Shown here piece after piece: positions 37,684 through 46,455 of a stretch of 64,000 bases of DNA. Numbering within the stretch: position 1 is the stretch's first letter; every line of letters starts with the position of its first letter. The position numbers and the translations under genes were made by a program. The notes under the pieces are model-generated. The model searched no databases. It had not been told where the DNA came from and worked only from the letters and a program-made list of their open reading frames with translations. This DNA is from Pacificibacter maritimus. GTDB taxonomy: Bacteria; Pseudomonadota; Alphaproteobacteria; Rhodobacterales; Rhodobacteraceae. The stretch is from positions 884,031 to 948,030 of the forward strand of contig NZ_RKQK01000001.1 of the NCBI RefSeq assembly GCF_003814915.1, read 5' to 3'.

Positions 37684-38889
37684 TCAGTTGGCAGCAGTGT
37701 TTTGCGCGACTTTAAACATATCCGCTACAAGATCGTCTGCGGCCAAGTCCACCGCGGCGAAAGCATCAGAAATGCTCACTTCAGTCAGGGCTATATTTTT
37801 AACCACAGAACCAGACTTACCAGCAGGACCAAAGGCTTGTCCATTCACGGCAAAGTATACGCCGCCTGCATTGCCTGTGCGCAACATAGGCGCTTCTTCT
37901 GTCGCAGGTAAAACATAGCGTTCACCTGAATCGAGGATTTTTTCAAACAAAACAGATCCATCAGCGGAACTCACCCGAACCCAAGAGGGGCGCACAGCCA
38001 CAAGAGCCAACTCAGGCGCGCCTTCTTCGACCACTTGAACATCGTCGCCTTCAAGCTCACCGCCAATAACAGCAGCCAATTGTCGTGACGTCGCGTTTAG
38101 GCGATCTTCAGCGCTTTCATCAATCAAAGCGCCATAAGCACGTGGATCAAGTGTTGCGATAGGTCCATCGCGCGGTACCAAAACGGGTGTGTCTAAAGCC
38201 TGCGGACGATACAAACGATCAAGGGCTTCGGATGACGGGCTGCGTGCGATCACACCTGAGGCTTCATCAAGGCCAGCTGTCAGCACTGGATCGCTTGGCA
38301 ATCCAGTTGTGTCAGAGGCCACACCCGGCGCTTGATCAACAGGCGCCAATTGAACTTTTTGAATTTCTTGCAAGACTGACCAGCCACCATAGCCAATCAC
38401 GCCAACAAGCGCGAGCAGCACAGCCGTTGATCCAATCGCACCTGGCTCGATTTTGGCCCAAAAGCTTTCGCCACGGGGCACAAAACTTGCATTGGGGTCT
38501 GCGAAAGGGTCGATCTTTGCGCCGGTTGCAGCGACAGTGGCCGCTTTGCGCGCAGAAGATGCTTTGGGCGACATACCATGCGCCACAGTAAAGCCGCTTT
38601 CGGCGCAGAACCTTTGAAAGGCCCAATCAGGATCAAGTTCTAGGTAGCGCGCATATGAGCGCACATAGCCAGCAATGAAACCTTGTGTTTGAAAGACGGA
38701 TGGGTCGGCGTTTTCGATAGCAGCAACATAGGTCGCTTTAATCTTAAGTTCGCGTTGCACATCTAAAAGGGATTTACCAAGAGTGGCTCTTTCCCCGCGC
38801 ATGACATCCCCGAGACGCAGCTCGAAATCGTCATAGCCACGTGGCTGCTGCTCCTCTTCGACTGGTGGCTTTTTCCACCGTCCCAACAT
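37684..38889 (-). CDS. RodZ-like helix-turn-helix membrane protein
   Basis: 401 residues with the RodZ layout. A HTH_25 domain near the N terminus (about 30-95; LGKSLLDVQRELKIKATYVAAIE, FIAGYVRSYARYLELDP), a single helix at about 150-170 (GSTAVLLALVGVIGYGGW), a disordered segment, and a C-terminal DUF4115 beta domain (about 295-375; WVRVSSADGSVLFEKIL). In E. coli RodZ links MreB to the wall machinery; here that is inferred. The second ATG (38889) is chosen because GGGGA lies 7 nt before it. Upstream of ispG, a usual pairing in this group. Confidence 0.85.
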   Translation of the reverse strand: MLGRWKKPPVEEEQQPRGYDDFELRLGDVMRGERATLGKSLLDVQRELKIKATYVAAIENADPSVFQTQGFIAGYVRSYARYLELDPDWAFQRFCAESGFTVAHGMSPKASSARKAATVAATGAKIDPFADPNASFVPRGESFWAKIEPGAIGSTAVLLALVGVIGYGGWSVLQEIQKVQLAPVDQAPGVASDTTGLPSDPVLTAGLDEASGVIARSPSSEALDRLYRPQALDTPVLVPRDGPIATLDPRAYGALIDESAEDRLNATSRQLAAVIGGELEGDDVQVVEEGAPELALVAVRPSWVRVSSADGSVLFEKILDSGERYVLPATEEAPMLRTGNAGGVYFAVNGQAFGPAGKSGSVVKNIALTEVSISDAFAAVDLAADDLVADMFKVAQNTAAN

Positions 38890-38988
38890 GCGCATTCCCC
38901 AATTCGCTAAATCTTTTTGTGACGAATCAATCGCCAGTCAACTTTTTATTAGCATATGGTCACTAGGTCGTGACAGCTTGAATAAAGG

Positions 38989-40212
38989 TTAACCAGCCAA
39001 TTCGGCACGATTCAGCGCACAATGGGACCACAATTCATCCAAGCCTTGTACCAGTCCGTCCATTTCGCGTGGACCGTGTACTGGCGAAGGGGTAAAGCGC
39101 AACCGCTCTGTGCCACGTGGCACAGTTGGGTAATTGATCGGCTGCACATATATATCATAGGTTTCAAGCAACATGTCTGACATCAATTTGGTGTGTTTTG
39201 GATTGCCGACAATCAAAGGCACGATGTGCGAACCATGATCGATGATTGGCAAACCCAGACCTTTCAGGCGTAGCTTTAAGATCTGCGCCTGTGTTTGATG
39301 ACGCGCACGCAAAGCCGTGTCGGACTTCAGATGCGCGATAGAGGCCGCAGCCCCCGCTGCAACGGTTGGGGGAATCGACGTCGTAAAAATAAAGCCTGGC
39401 GCATAGGAACGCACGGCATCACACATTTTGGCTGAGGCTGCGATATAACCGCCAAACACACCAACGGCCTTGCCAAGAGTACCATTGACAATATCCAAGC
39501 GCGCCAAAAGACCATCACGTTCGGCAACCCCTGCCCCACGTTCGCCGTACATGCCGACCGCATGCACTTCGTCGATATATGTCAGGGCGTTGAATTCATC
39601 AGCCAAGTCACAGATTTCGCGGATGGGGCCAAAATCGCCATCCATTGAGTAAATCGATTCAAAGGCGATCAGCTTTGGCGCGGCGGGATCATCTGCTGCC
39701 AACAGGGCGCGCAGGTGTTCGACATCATTATGACGGAACACACGTTTGGCACCGCCATTGCGACGAATACCTTCGATCATAGACGCGTGGTTCAATTCAT
39801 CGGAATAGATAATCAAACCTGGAAAAAGTTTTGGCAGGGTCGAAAGGGTTGCGTCATTGGCGATATAGGCAGAAGAAAACACCAAGGCTGCTTCCTTTTG
39901 GTGCCAATCGGCCAGTTCTGCTTCCAGACGCTTATGGTAAACTGTGGTGCCTGATATATTGCGTGTGCCGCCAGAGCCCGCGCCCGTAGCGTCCAACGCA
40001 TCTTTCATCGCATCCAAAACCACAGGGTGCTGCCCCATGCCCAAATAATCATTGCCACACCAAACTGTCACAGGCTGTTTGGATCCATCAGGTTTATTCC
40101 ACACGGCATGAGGGAAATTGCCGCGCTCGCGCTCGATGTCGATAAAGGTGCGGTAGCGATCTTCATCATGCAGATTCTGAAGCGCTTTATCGAGCTGTGC
40201 GTTGTAGTTCAC
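38989..40212 (-). CDS. hemA: 5-aminolevulinate synthase
   Basis: 407-residue ALAS (C4/Shemin pathway): glycine plus succinyl-CoA to 5-aminolevulinate, first step of heme and cobalamin. PLP lysine in [13 protein letters not shown] (K248, the same number as in Rhodobacter). [28 protein letters not shown] and the CALNRAE end align with Rhodobacter HemA. A GTG at 40212 is chosen: AGAGGA is 6 nt upstream and the product then has exactly 407 residues starting M-N-Y-N. The ATG at 40227 is less likely. An FNR-type box lies about 170 nt upstream. Confidence 0.95.
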   Translation of the reverse strand: MNYNAQLDKALQNLHDEDRYRTFIDIERERGNFPHAVWNKPDGSKQPVTVWCGNDYLGMGQHPVVLDAMKDALDATGAGSGGTRNISGTTVYHKRLEAELADWHQKEAALVFSSAYIANDATLSTLPKLFPGLIIYSDELNHASMIEGIRRNGGAKRVFRHNDVEHLRALLAADDPAAPKLIAFESIYSMDGDFGPIREICDLADEFNALTYIDEVHAVGMYGERGAGVAERDGLLARLDIVNGTLGKAVGVFGGYIAASAKMCDAVRSYAPGFIFTTSIPPTVAAGAAASIAHLKSDTALRARHQTQAQILKLRLKGLGLPIIDHGSHIVPLIVGNPKHTKLMSDMLLETYDIYVQPINYPTVPRGTERLRFTPSPVHGPREMDGLVQGLDELWSHCALNRAELAG

Positions 40213-40381
40213 GGGTCGTCCTCTCATTCGTATCGCAACACCTTGCTGGACTATATAGGTCCAATCAGGGTGACAGGTACTCTATTTGCAAAATTAGGTC
40301 GCAAAACGCAATATATTTAAGCCACTGTTCTGAGCGGCCAATTATATTGGCCTGTTTATCGTGTACCAAAAACCTTTCGAT

Positions 40382-40395
40382 ATGATCTATATCAA
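40382..40395. promoter_or_regulatory. FNR/FnrL-type box in hemA upstream region
   Basis: atgat-ctat-atcaa matches the FNR consensus TTGAT-N4-ATCAA at 9 of 10 fixed positions. It is 170 nt upstream of the hemA GTG and 82 nt upstream of the M20 peptidase ATG. FnrL control of hemA is known in Rhodobacter; here it is inferred. Confidence 0.6.
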
Positions 40396-40476
40396 AGTGC
40401 CCCCCCGCGACTGGACACCGCACTTAAGCGCGGTAAGTTGGCTTCAATTGTCACATTTACCCCATGAGGTGCCCCT

Positions 40477-41871
40477 ATGTCCGCCCGTCTTGCCCCCGTT
40501 TTAGACCGTATCGACAGTGATCTTGACCCTGCGCTAAATCGCCTTTTGCAACTCATGCGGATCAAATCGATTTCCACCGATCCCGCTTACAAAGCCGATT
40601 GTGCAGCGGCTGCTGACCTGCTTGTGGCAGACCTGAAATCCATCGGCATTGATGCGCAGAGCTATGAAACCCCAGGTCACCCGATGGTTATGGGCCATAT
40701 CGACGGGCCTAAAAATGCAAAGACGCCGCATCTCGTGTTCTACGGTCACTATGACGTGCAACCCATTGATCCTATTGAGTTATGGAATAAAGATCCTTTT
40801 GATCCCTCTATTGAGGACACGGCGAAAGGTCAGGTCATTCGTGGTCGCGGATCATCGGATGACAAAGGGCAGCTCATGACATTTATCGAAGCATGCCGCG
40901 CTTGGATGGCCATCCATGGTGAACTGCCTTGCGAAATCACTTTTTTCTTTGAAGGCGAAGAAGAAAGCGGATCGCCTTCATTGGTGCCATTTATGAAAGA
41001 ACATGCTGACAAGCTCAAAGGCGATGTGGCGCTGATCTGTGACACAGGTCTGTTTGGCCATGATACACCTGCCATCGTGACGATGCTGCGCGGCTTGATG
41101 GGCGAAGAAATTGTGATCACCGCCGCCGAAAAGGATCTGCATTCTGGCATGTTTGGCGGAATCGCGCGCAATCCTATTCGGGTTTTGACATCTATTCTCG
41201 CGGGACTGCACGATGATACAGGCCGCGTGACCCTACCCGACTTTTATGAAGGTGTGCCAGAATTGTCCGAAGACCTGCGCAACCAATGGCAAGCGCTTAA
41301 CTTCAAACCCGAACAATTTTTGGGTGAAGTGGGCCTGCACATCCCCGCAGGCGAAGAGGGCAAAACAGGTCTACAAATGATATGGTCAGAACCGACATTA
41401 GAATTCAATGGCATCACTGGCGGCTATACTGGCAAAGGGTTTAAAACCGTTTTGCCATCACAGGCATCCGTCAAACTTTCTGCGCGCCTTGTGGGCGATC
41501 AAGACCCCCATAAAATTCGCGCATCTTTGCATGCCTACGTCAAAGCGAATTTGCCCGAAGATTGTAGCGTCGAATTTCACCCCCACGGGGCATCGCGCGC
41601 ATCGGTTATGGAAACAACTCACCCCGCCTTTGAGCAAGCCCGCCAAGCCTTATCTGATGAATGGCCAAATGAGGCTGCTTTCATTGGCTGCGGCGGATCA
41701 ATCCCTATCGCGGGACATTTCAAACGTATCGTTGGTGTGGACGCCTTGCTTGCAGGATTTGGCCGCGATGACGACCAGATCCATTCACCAAATGAAAAAT
41801 ACGACTTGGAGTGTTTCCATAAAGGCATTCGATCATGGGCGCGCGTGCTAGACGCTGTTTCTCAAGGCTAA
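40477..41871 (+). CDS. M20-family metallopeptidase (dipeptidase)
   Basis: 464 residues. Dinuclear-metal motifs: VFYGHYDVQP (His/Asp), RGSSDDKGQ (bridging Asp), FFEGEEESGSPS (Glu pair) and a C-terminal DDQIHSPNEKYDLE His. The dimerisation domain lies between about 190 and 330. This is the carnosinase/CNDP-like branch of M20 (Xaa-dipeptidases), cytoplasmic; no signal peptide. Divergent from hemA, with which it shares an FNR-box-containing gap. Its last 4 nt overlap the convergent phosphatase gene. Confidence 0.9.
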   Translation: MSARLAPVLDRIDSDLDPALNRLLQLMRIKSISTDPAYKADCAAAADLLVADLKSIGIDAQSYETPGHPMVMGHIDGPKNAKTPHLVFYGHYDVQPIDPIELWNKDPFDPSIEDTAKGQVIRGRGSSDDKGQLMTFIEACRAWMAIHGELPCEITFFFEGEEESGSPSLVPFMKEHADKLKGDVALICDTGLFGHDTPAIVTMLRGLMGEEIVITAAEKDLHSGMFGGIARNPIRVLTSILAGLHDDTGRVTLPDFYEGVPELSEDLRNQWQALNFKPEQFLGEVGLHIPAGEEGKTGLQMIWSEPTLEFNGITGGYTGKGFKTVLPSQASVKLSARLVGDQDPHKIRASLHAYVKANLPEDCSVEFHPHGASRASVMETTHPAFEQARQALSDEWPNEAAFIGCGGSIPIAGHFKRIVGVDALLAGFGRDDDQIHSPNEKYDLECFHKGIRSWARVLDAVSQG

Positions 41872-42494
41872 AGCCCGACCTTTGCACGGGAGCTGGCGAT
41901 ATACGCGTCAGCTTCCGTCCGTGAGGATAAAACATGTTCAACCCCATTTTCCAAAGCAAAAACAACACCTTGAGAATGCGGCAATCGTGATATTTCTGGC
42001 AAAGTGAGCCCGCGAATAAGACCGCGTAAAAACGCAGACACAACACCGTGGGATACAATGACAGTCGGCCCCGTCAGGGATGCAAGATAGGCGCGACAGC
42101 GCGCTTCCAGTGCCGCGGCCCCTTCCCCGTCTGGGGCGGATAAAAACAAATCAAACATGTCTTTTTCCTCAGCAGACCCACCGCGCTGTGCCACGATATC
42201 AGCACGCAGGCGGCCCTCCCAACTGCCAGCAGAAACTTCCATCAACATATCTTGCGTGGTTACATCGCGGTCTTCGGCCGCTAAAATAGCCGTTTCATGC
42301 GCACGTTCTAGCGGGCTGCTGTGCACTGGAATGTTCGGATAAGTGGCAAAGACAGCGCCAAGGATGGCGCGTTGCTGCAAGGCTTGGCTGCGCCCCTTTT
42401 CCGTCAACGGACTGTTCAATCGACCTTGAAGACGCCCTTCAAGGTTCCATGTGGTTTGTCCGTGGCGCAGCAAAAATATTGGGTATTTAATCAT
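41868..42494 (-). CDS. Histidine phosphatase family protein
   Basis: 208 residues. The catalytic signature FLLRHGQTTWNLEGRLQG (about 6-23) with phosphohistidine, VHSSPLERAHETA and the second His in VIVSHGVVSAFLRG identify a phosphoglycerate-mutase-like phosphatase. The substrate cannot be inferred. The ATG at 42494 is chosen because it begins the family core; upstream frame to 42566 is open but unlike the family, and the Shine-Dalgarno site is weak. Convergent 4-nt overlap with the M20 gene. Confidence 0.85.
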   Translation of the reverse strand: MIKYPIFLLRHGQTTWNLEGRLQGRLNSPLTEKGRSQALQQRAILGAVFATYPNIPVHSSPLERAHETAILAAEDRDVTTQDMLMEVSAGSWEGRLRADIVAQRGGSAEEKDMFDLFLSAPDGEGAAALEARCRAYLASLTGPTVIVSHGVVSAFLRGLIRGLTLPEISRLPHSQGVVFALENGVEHVLSSRTEADAYIASSRAKVGL

Positions 42495-42639
42495 ACGATT
42501 TTGGTAGCCTGCCCCAAGCCGTCGCGCAATGGCAAAAAACGCAGGCGCTTGGCCCGTCCGATCCATGATGGAAGCCGTACCAAAACAGGCCTAGGCAAGC
42601 CGCGTTCAATCTAATCGTATCTGCGGAATGGGAGGGAAA

Positions 42640-42715
<76 letters not shown>

Positions 42716-42743
42716 GCCGTAGCGCGGTGTTTAAGGGCAGTTT

Positions 42744-42770
42744 TGGTGTGATGCAAGAGGCATCACACCA
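42744..42770. terminator. Strong hairpin downstream of the HU-like gene
   Basis: Perfect 11-bp stem (tggtgtgatgc, gcatcacacca) with loop aagag. The T tract (gttttttaa) is on the plus-strand side; on the minus strand, the sense of the HU-like gene, it is followed by AAAACTG. So it may act as RNA 3' stem for the HU mRNA or stop plus-strand transcription. Confidence 0.6.
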
Positions 42771-42781
42771 GTTTTTTAATA

Positions 42782-43189
42782 TTATTCAGCAGCGTTTTCA
42801 GATGCGGCATCTACCGCGCCATCTTCACCTTCAACTTTTGGCTTTTTTTCAGCCAACATGCCTTTTGGACGGCGCAATTTGGCAATCAAAATAAACGCAT
42901 TCGCGATTTCTTTTTGACGATTGACCGACAATTTACCCAAAGGAGGCACATTCAATTCGCCCCCGTCTTGTAAGATATCGCCCATTTCTTTGAGCAAAGA
43001 TTCGATAACCTTTTTCGTCAAACCGCGCTTCACACCAGAAGCTTCGGAGACACGTTCGATCAGTTCTTTTTTCTTTACCACGTTCACGAGGCTCGCTTCT
43101 GGCGACTCTACCTCTGCAGCAGGTGTTGAGGTTGCAACAGTTTTTGCGGCTGCGGTGGATGTGGTGGATGTAGACCGGCGGGATGCCAT
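42782..43189 (-). CDS. HU-like nucleoid DNA-binding protein
   Basis: 135 residues. Core HU/IHF domain (about 38-112): VVKKKELIERVSEASGVKRG, then LLKEMGDILQDGGELNVPPLGKL and the basic NRQKEIANAFILIAKLRRPKG arm. It differs from canonical 90-residue HU by a Ser/Thr/Ala-rich N-terminal tail (1-36) and an acidic C-terminal tail (EGEDGAVDAASENAAE). The ATG at 43189 is chosen because AAAGGTC precedes it and the open frame upstream is unlike HU. Located after lon, like hupB in many proteobacteria, but it has its own terminator boundary. Confidence 0.85.
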   Translation of the reverse strand: MASRRSTSTTSTAAAKTVATSTPAAEVESPEASLVNVVKKKELIERVSEASGVKRGLTKKVIESLLKEMGDILQDGGELNVPPLGKLSVNRQKEIANAFILIAKLRRPKGMLAEKKPKVEGEDGAVDAASENAAE

Positions 43190-43429
43190 AGGATCAGACC
43201 TTTTGATTTGTTTCTCTTGAAGAAACACTAACCCTGTCCCTCGATGGCATGCAAATAGGAAATGTATGAAAGTTTTATATGGTGCTCTTCTCGCACTTCC
43301 CCGCCAATGCGGCGGAAAACTGCATATTTTCAAGGCACGTTTAAAAGAATATTATCGAATACCCGATTTTTGTTGCTTTCAAACCATTACGGCCTGTTCG
43401 ACAGAAAATGCACCTGCAGTCTAAATACG

Positions 43430-43458
43430 AAAGGCGCCCTCGTGATGAGAGCGCCTTT
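43430..43458. terminator. Terminator between lon and HU-like gene
   Basis: aaaggcgc (43430-43437) pairs with gcgccttt (43451-43458); after one mismatch ctc pairs with gag around a 5-nt loop. It lies 27 nt past the lon stop codon. The 240 nt between it and the HU-like start would hold that gene's promoter. Confidence 0.8.
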
Positions 43459-43484
43459 GTTTCTTTTTTCGCATCAATTGCCGC

Positions 43485-45890
43485 TTAATGCGCGATTGCT
43501 GGCGCATCCGTGGCTGGGGCCGTGGCTTTTGCCAAGCGCGCCGCATCATCTGCATCGTGATCCCAATCAATCGGCTCAGGGGCACGTACCAAAGCGTGTT
43601 TCAGCACTTCTGAGACATGGGTCACGGGAATGATTTCCAAGCCTTCTTTGACGTTGGCTGGGATATCGGCCAGATCTTTGACGTTTTCTTCAGGGATCAG
43701 CACCGTGGTAATACCACCGCGCAGAGCCGCAAGAAGCTTTTCTTTCAATCCACCAATTGCGGTCGCATTGCCGCGCAACGACACCTCGCCCGTCATCGCA
43801 ATATCTTTGCGCACCGGAATTTTGGTAAGCACTGACACGATTGTAGTCACCATCGCCAGACCCGCAGAAGGGCCGTCTTTTGGTGTTGCCCCATCAGGAA
43901 CGTGGACATGGATATCCAAAGTATCAAATACAGGTGGCTTTAGGCCGATTTCAGGCGCAATCGAGCGCACATAGCTAGATGCGGCATCAATGGATTCCTT
44001 CATCACATCGCCAAGTTTACCCGTGGTTTTCATGCGCCCTTTGCCTGGCAACCGCAGCGCTTCGATTTGCAACAAATCACCACCGACAGAGGTGTAGGCA
44101 AGCCCTGTAACAACGCCAATTTGATCTTCTTTTTCAGCCAAACCATAGCGCATCTTTTTGACACCTAAGAATTCTTCCAAATTCTCGGGAGTTACAGCAA
44201 TAGAGGTGGCTTCTTTTTTCACGATCTTGGTCAAAGACTTACGCGCAATCTTGGCCATTTCGCGTTCCAAATTACGCACACCCGCTTCACGCGTGTGGTA
44301 ACGGATCACATCTGATACGGCCTCATCAGAGATTGAAAATTCTTTCGCTTTCAACCCGTGGTTTTTGATCTGCTTGGGGATCAAGTGCTGCTTGGCAATC
44401 TCGGATTTTTCATCTTCGGTGTAGCCAGACAGCGGAATGATTTCCATGCGGTCAAGCAATGGGCCAGGCATGTTGTAGCTGTTAGATGTGGTCAAGAACA
44501 TCACGTTGGACAGGTCGTATTCGACCTCCATGTAGTGATCGACAAAGGTTGAGTTTTGTTCAGGATCAAGCACTTCGAGCATCGCAGAGGCGGGATCTCC
44601 GCGCATGTCTTGGCCCATCTTGTCAATTTCATCGAGCAAAATCAAAGGATTGGTAGTCTTTGCTTTTTTCAAAGCCTGAATAATTTTACCCGGCATAGAA
44701 CCGATGTAAGTCCGGCGGTGGCCACGGATTTCAGATTCATCGCGCACGCCCCCCAGGGAAATACGAATAAATTCGCGCCCTGTCGCTTTCGCCACGGATT
44801 TTCCAAGGGATGTTTTACCCACACCAGGAGGGCCGACAAGGCACATGATCGGGCCTTTCAGCTTTTGACTGCGCTGCTGCACGGCCAAATATTCCACGAT
44901 GCGTTCTTTGACTTTTTCCAAACCGTAGTGATCTTTATCAAGCACGTCTTCAGCACGCTTTAGGTCTTTTTTCACGCGGGATTTCACGCCCCACGGAATG
45001 GAAAGCATCCAATCCAAATAGTTGCGTACAACTGTGGCCTCAGCCGACATCGGGCTCATAGATTTCAGTTTTTTCAACTCAGCCGCGACTTTTTCATCGG
45101 CTTCTTTGGAAAACTTGGTCTTGGCAATCTTTTCTTCGAGCTCGGCGATTTCGTTGACGCCCTCTTCTCCGTCACCGAGTTCTTTCTGGATCGCTTTCAT
45201 TTGCTCATTCAGATAGTATTCGCGCTGCGTGCGTTCCATCTGGGATTTCACACGGGTTTTGATCTTTTTCTCGACCTGAAGCACAGACATTTCGCCCTGC
45301 ATCATGCCATAGATCGCCTCAAGGCGCGCCTCGACAGAAAGTGTTTCAAGAAGATCTTGCTTTTGCGCGACTTCAACACCGAGATGACCCGCCACGAGAT
45401 CCGCAAGTTTGCTGGAATCCTTGGTGTCATCTACGGCTGTCATTGCCTCTTCAGGAATATTCTTTTTGATTTTCGCGTATTGTGAAAATTCTTCGGCAAC
45501 CGTGCGCACAAGAGCGGCAACGGCGGCGGGGTCGCCTTCGACCTCGAAAAGTTCGGCGGTAGAGGCCTCAAAGAACCGATCATTTTCAATGAAATCGGTG
45601 ATTTGAACACGTTTTTCGCCCTCGACAAGCACCTTTACGGTGCCATCAGGCAGTTTGAGCAATTGCAACACATTGGCCAAAACGCCCATGCGGTAAATGC
45701 CATCAGTGTCTGGATCGTCGATCGCAGGGTCTATCTGTGCGCTCAAGAGGATTTGCTTGTCTTGCGACATCACTTCCTCAAGCGCTTTGACTGATTTTTC
45801 ACGCCCAACGAACAATGGCACGACCATATGTGGGAAAACCACGATGTCGCGCAAAGGCAGAACTGGGTATGATTGAAGTTGCTCGTGCAT
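43485..45890 (-). CDS. lon: ATP-dependent protease Lon
   Basis: 801-residue Lon (S16 family), cytoplasmic AAA+ quality-control protease. N-terminal LON substrate domain (about 8-200; YPVLPLRDIVVFPHMVVPLF), coiled region, AAA module with Walker A GPPGVGKTS (about 355-363) and Walker B ILLDEIDK, and the protease domain with the catalytic dyad Ser675 in DGPSAGLAM and Lys718 in GGLKEKLL. Length and order are normal. AAGGACAAG lies before the ATG. No clear heat-shock promoter was picked out in the 376-nt upstream gap. Confidence 0.97.
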   Translation of the reverse strand: MHEQLQSYPVLPLRDIVVFPHMVVPLFVGREKSVKALEEVMSQDKQILLSAQIDPAIDDPDTDGIYRMGVLANVLQLLKLPDGTVKVLVEGEKRVQITDFIENDRFFEASTAELFEVEGDPAAVAALVRTVAEEFSQYAKIKKNIPEEAMTAVDDTKDSSKLADLVAGHLGVEVAQKQDLLETLSVEARLEAIYGMMQGEMSVLQVEKKIKTRVKSQMERTQREYYLNEQMKAIQKELGDGEEGVNEIAELEEKIAKTKFSKEADEKVAAELKKLKSMSPMSAEATVVRNYLDWMLSIPWGVKSRVKKDLKRAEDVLDKDHYGLEKVKERIVEYLAVQQRSQKLKGPIMCLVGPPGVGKTSLGKSVAKATGREFIRISLGGVRDESEIRGHRRTYIGSMPGKIIQALKKAKTTNPLILLDEIDKMGQDMRGDPASAMLEVLDPEQNSTFVDHYMEVEYDLSNVMFLTTSNSYNMPGPLLDRMEIIPLSGYTEDEKSEIAKQHLIPKQIKNHGLKAKEFSISDEAVSDVIRYHTREAGVRNLEREMAKIARKSLTKIVKKEATSIAVTPENLEEFLGVKKMRYGLAEKEDQIGVVTGLAYTSVGGDLLQIEALRLPGKGRMKTTGKLGDVMKESIDAASSYVRSIAPEIGLKPPVFDTLDIHVHVPDGATPKDGPSAGLAMVTTIVSVLTKIPVRKDIAMTGEVSLRGNATAIGGLKEKLLAALRGGITTVLIPEENVKDLADIPANVKEGLEIIPVTHVSEVLKHALVRAPEPIDWDHDADDAARLAKATAPATDAPAIAH

Positions 45891-46266
45891 GTCTTGTCCT
45901 TATTTTGCAAAAGGTCCTGATCCCGCTTGGCGGCAATCATTGGGCCTTTCCTGACTTTGGTCAGTCATATTTGGGGCGACTTGCCCCCGATTTCAACCAA
46001 ATCAGCTGGATTTCGTTTAAGTTTGCCTGCCTTCCCAGTAACTCGCAAGCGTAGAAATGCGTTAAATGCCTAAGAAGCGCCAAGATATTGGGAATTGTCG
46101 TGTCTTACTGCCGTTGCCGCTTTGATTTTGGGCAAGCTGCAAGAATTTGGTTAAAAACCAGTTTTCATACCTATTAATTGTCAAAACTTTCAATGCGTCC
46201 CCCCCCTAAAGAGTTGACTTTTTCTTAATCTGTGAGAAAACATGAGACAGTTTACGGGGATTAACT
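45891..46266. other. 376-nt intergenic region, lon promoter side
   Basis: No convincing gene. A small hairpin (ggggc-gactt-gcccc, about 45973-45987) lies in the lon leader. A run of C (46200-46206) and a TTGACT box near 46213 precede the mini-gene at 46267. Nothing else recognised. Confidence 0.6.
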
Positions 46267-46386
46267 ATGTTTTCGCTTTTTGCTTTTCTTGGATTTTTTG
46301 GCGCAACGGCGCTGTTTGCCTTTGATCTTTCCTCATCTGATAACGACGAAGATACACCCGAGTTTGATGATACGTCTTTGAGCTAA
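46267..46386 (+). CDS. 39-residue secreted/anchored mini-protein
   Basis: A short frame with ACGGGGA 7 nt before the ATG. The peptide has a hydrophobic N-terminal helix (MFSLFAFLGFFGATALFAF) followed by an acidic tail (DLSSSDNDEDTPEFDDTSLS). The shape resembles the N termini of roseobacter RTX/calcium-binding proteins, which begin with such a helix followed by Asp/Glu-rich sequence, so it may be a remnant or a stand-alone small protein. It lies alone between lon and the glycosyltransferase fusion. Coding status is uncertain. Confidence 0.45.
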   Translation: MFSLFAFLGFFGATALFAFDLSSSDNDEDTPEFDDTSLS

Positions 46387-46455
46387 GTGATCGTCGTGCA
46401 AAGATACCTAGACGCGACGACAAGCTGTAGCCAGCCCTGTGATGCGCATTAGACG

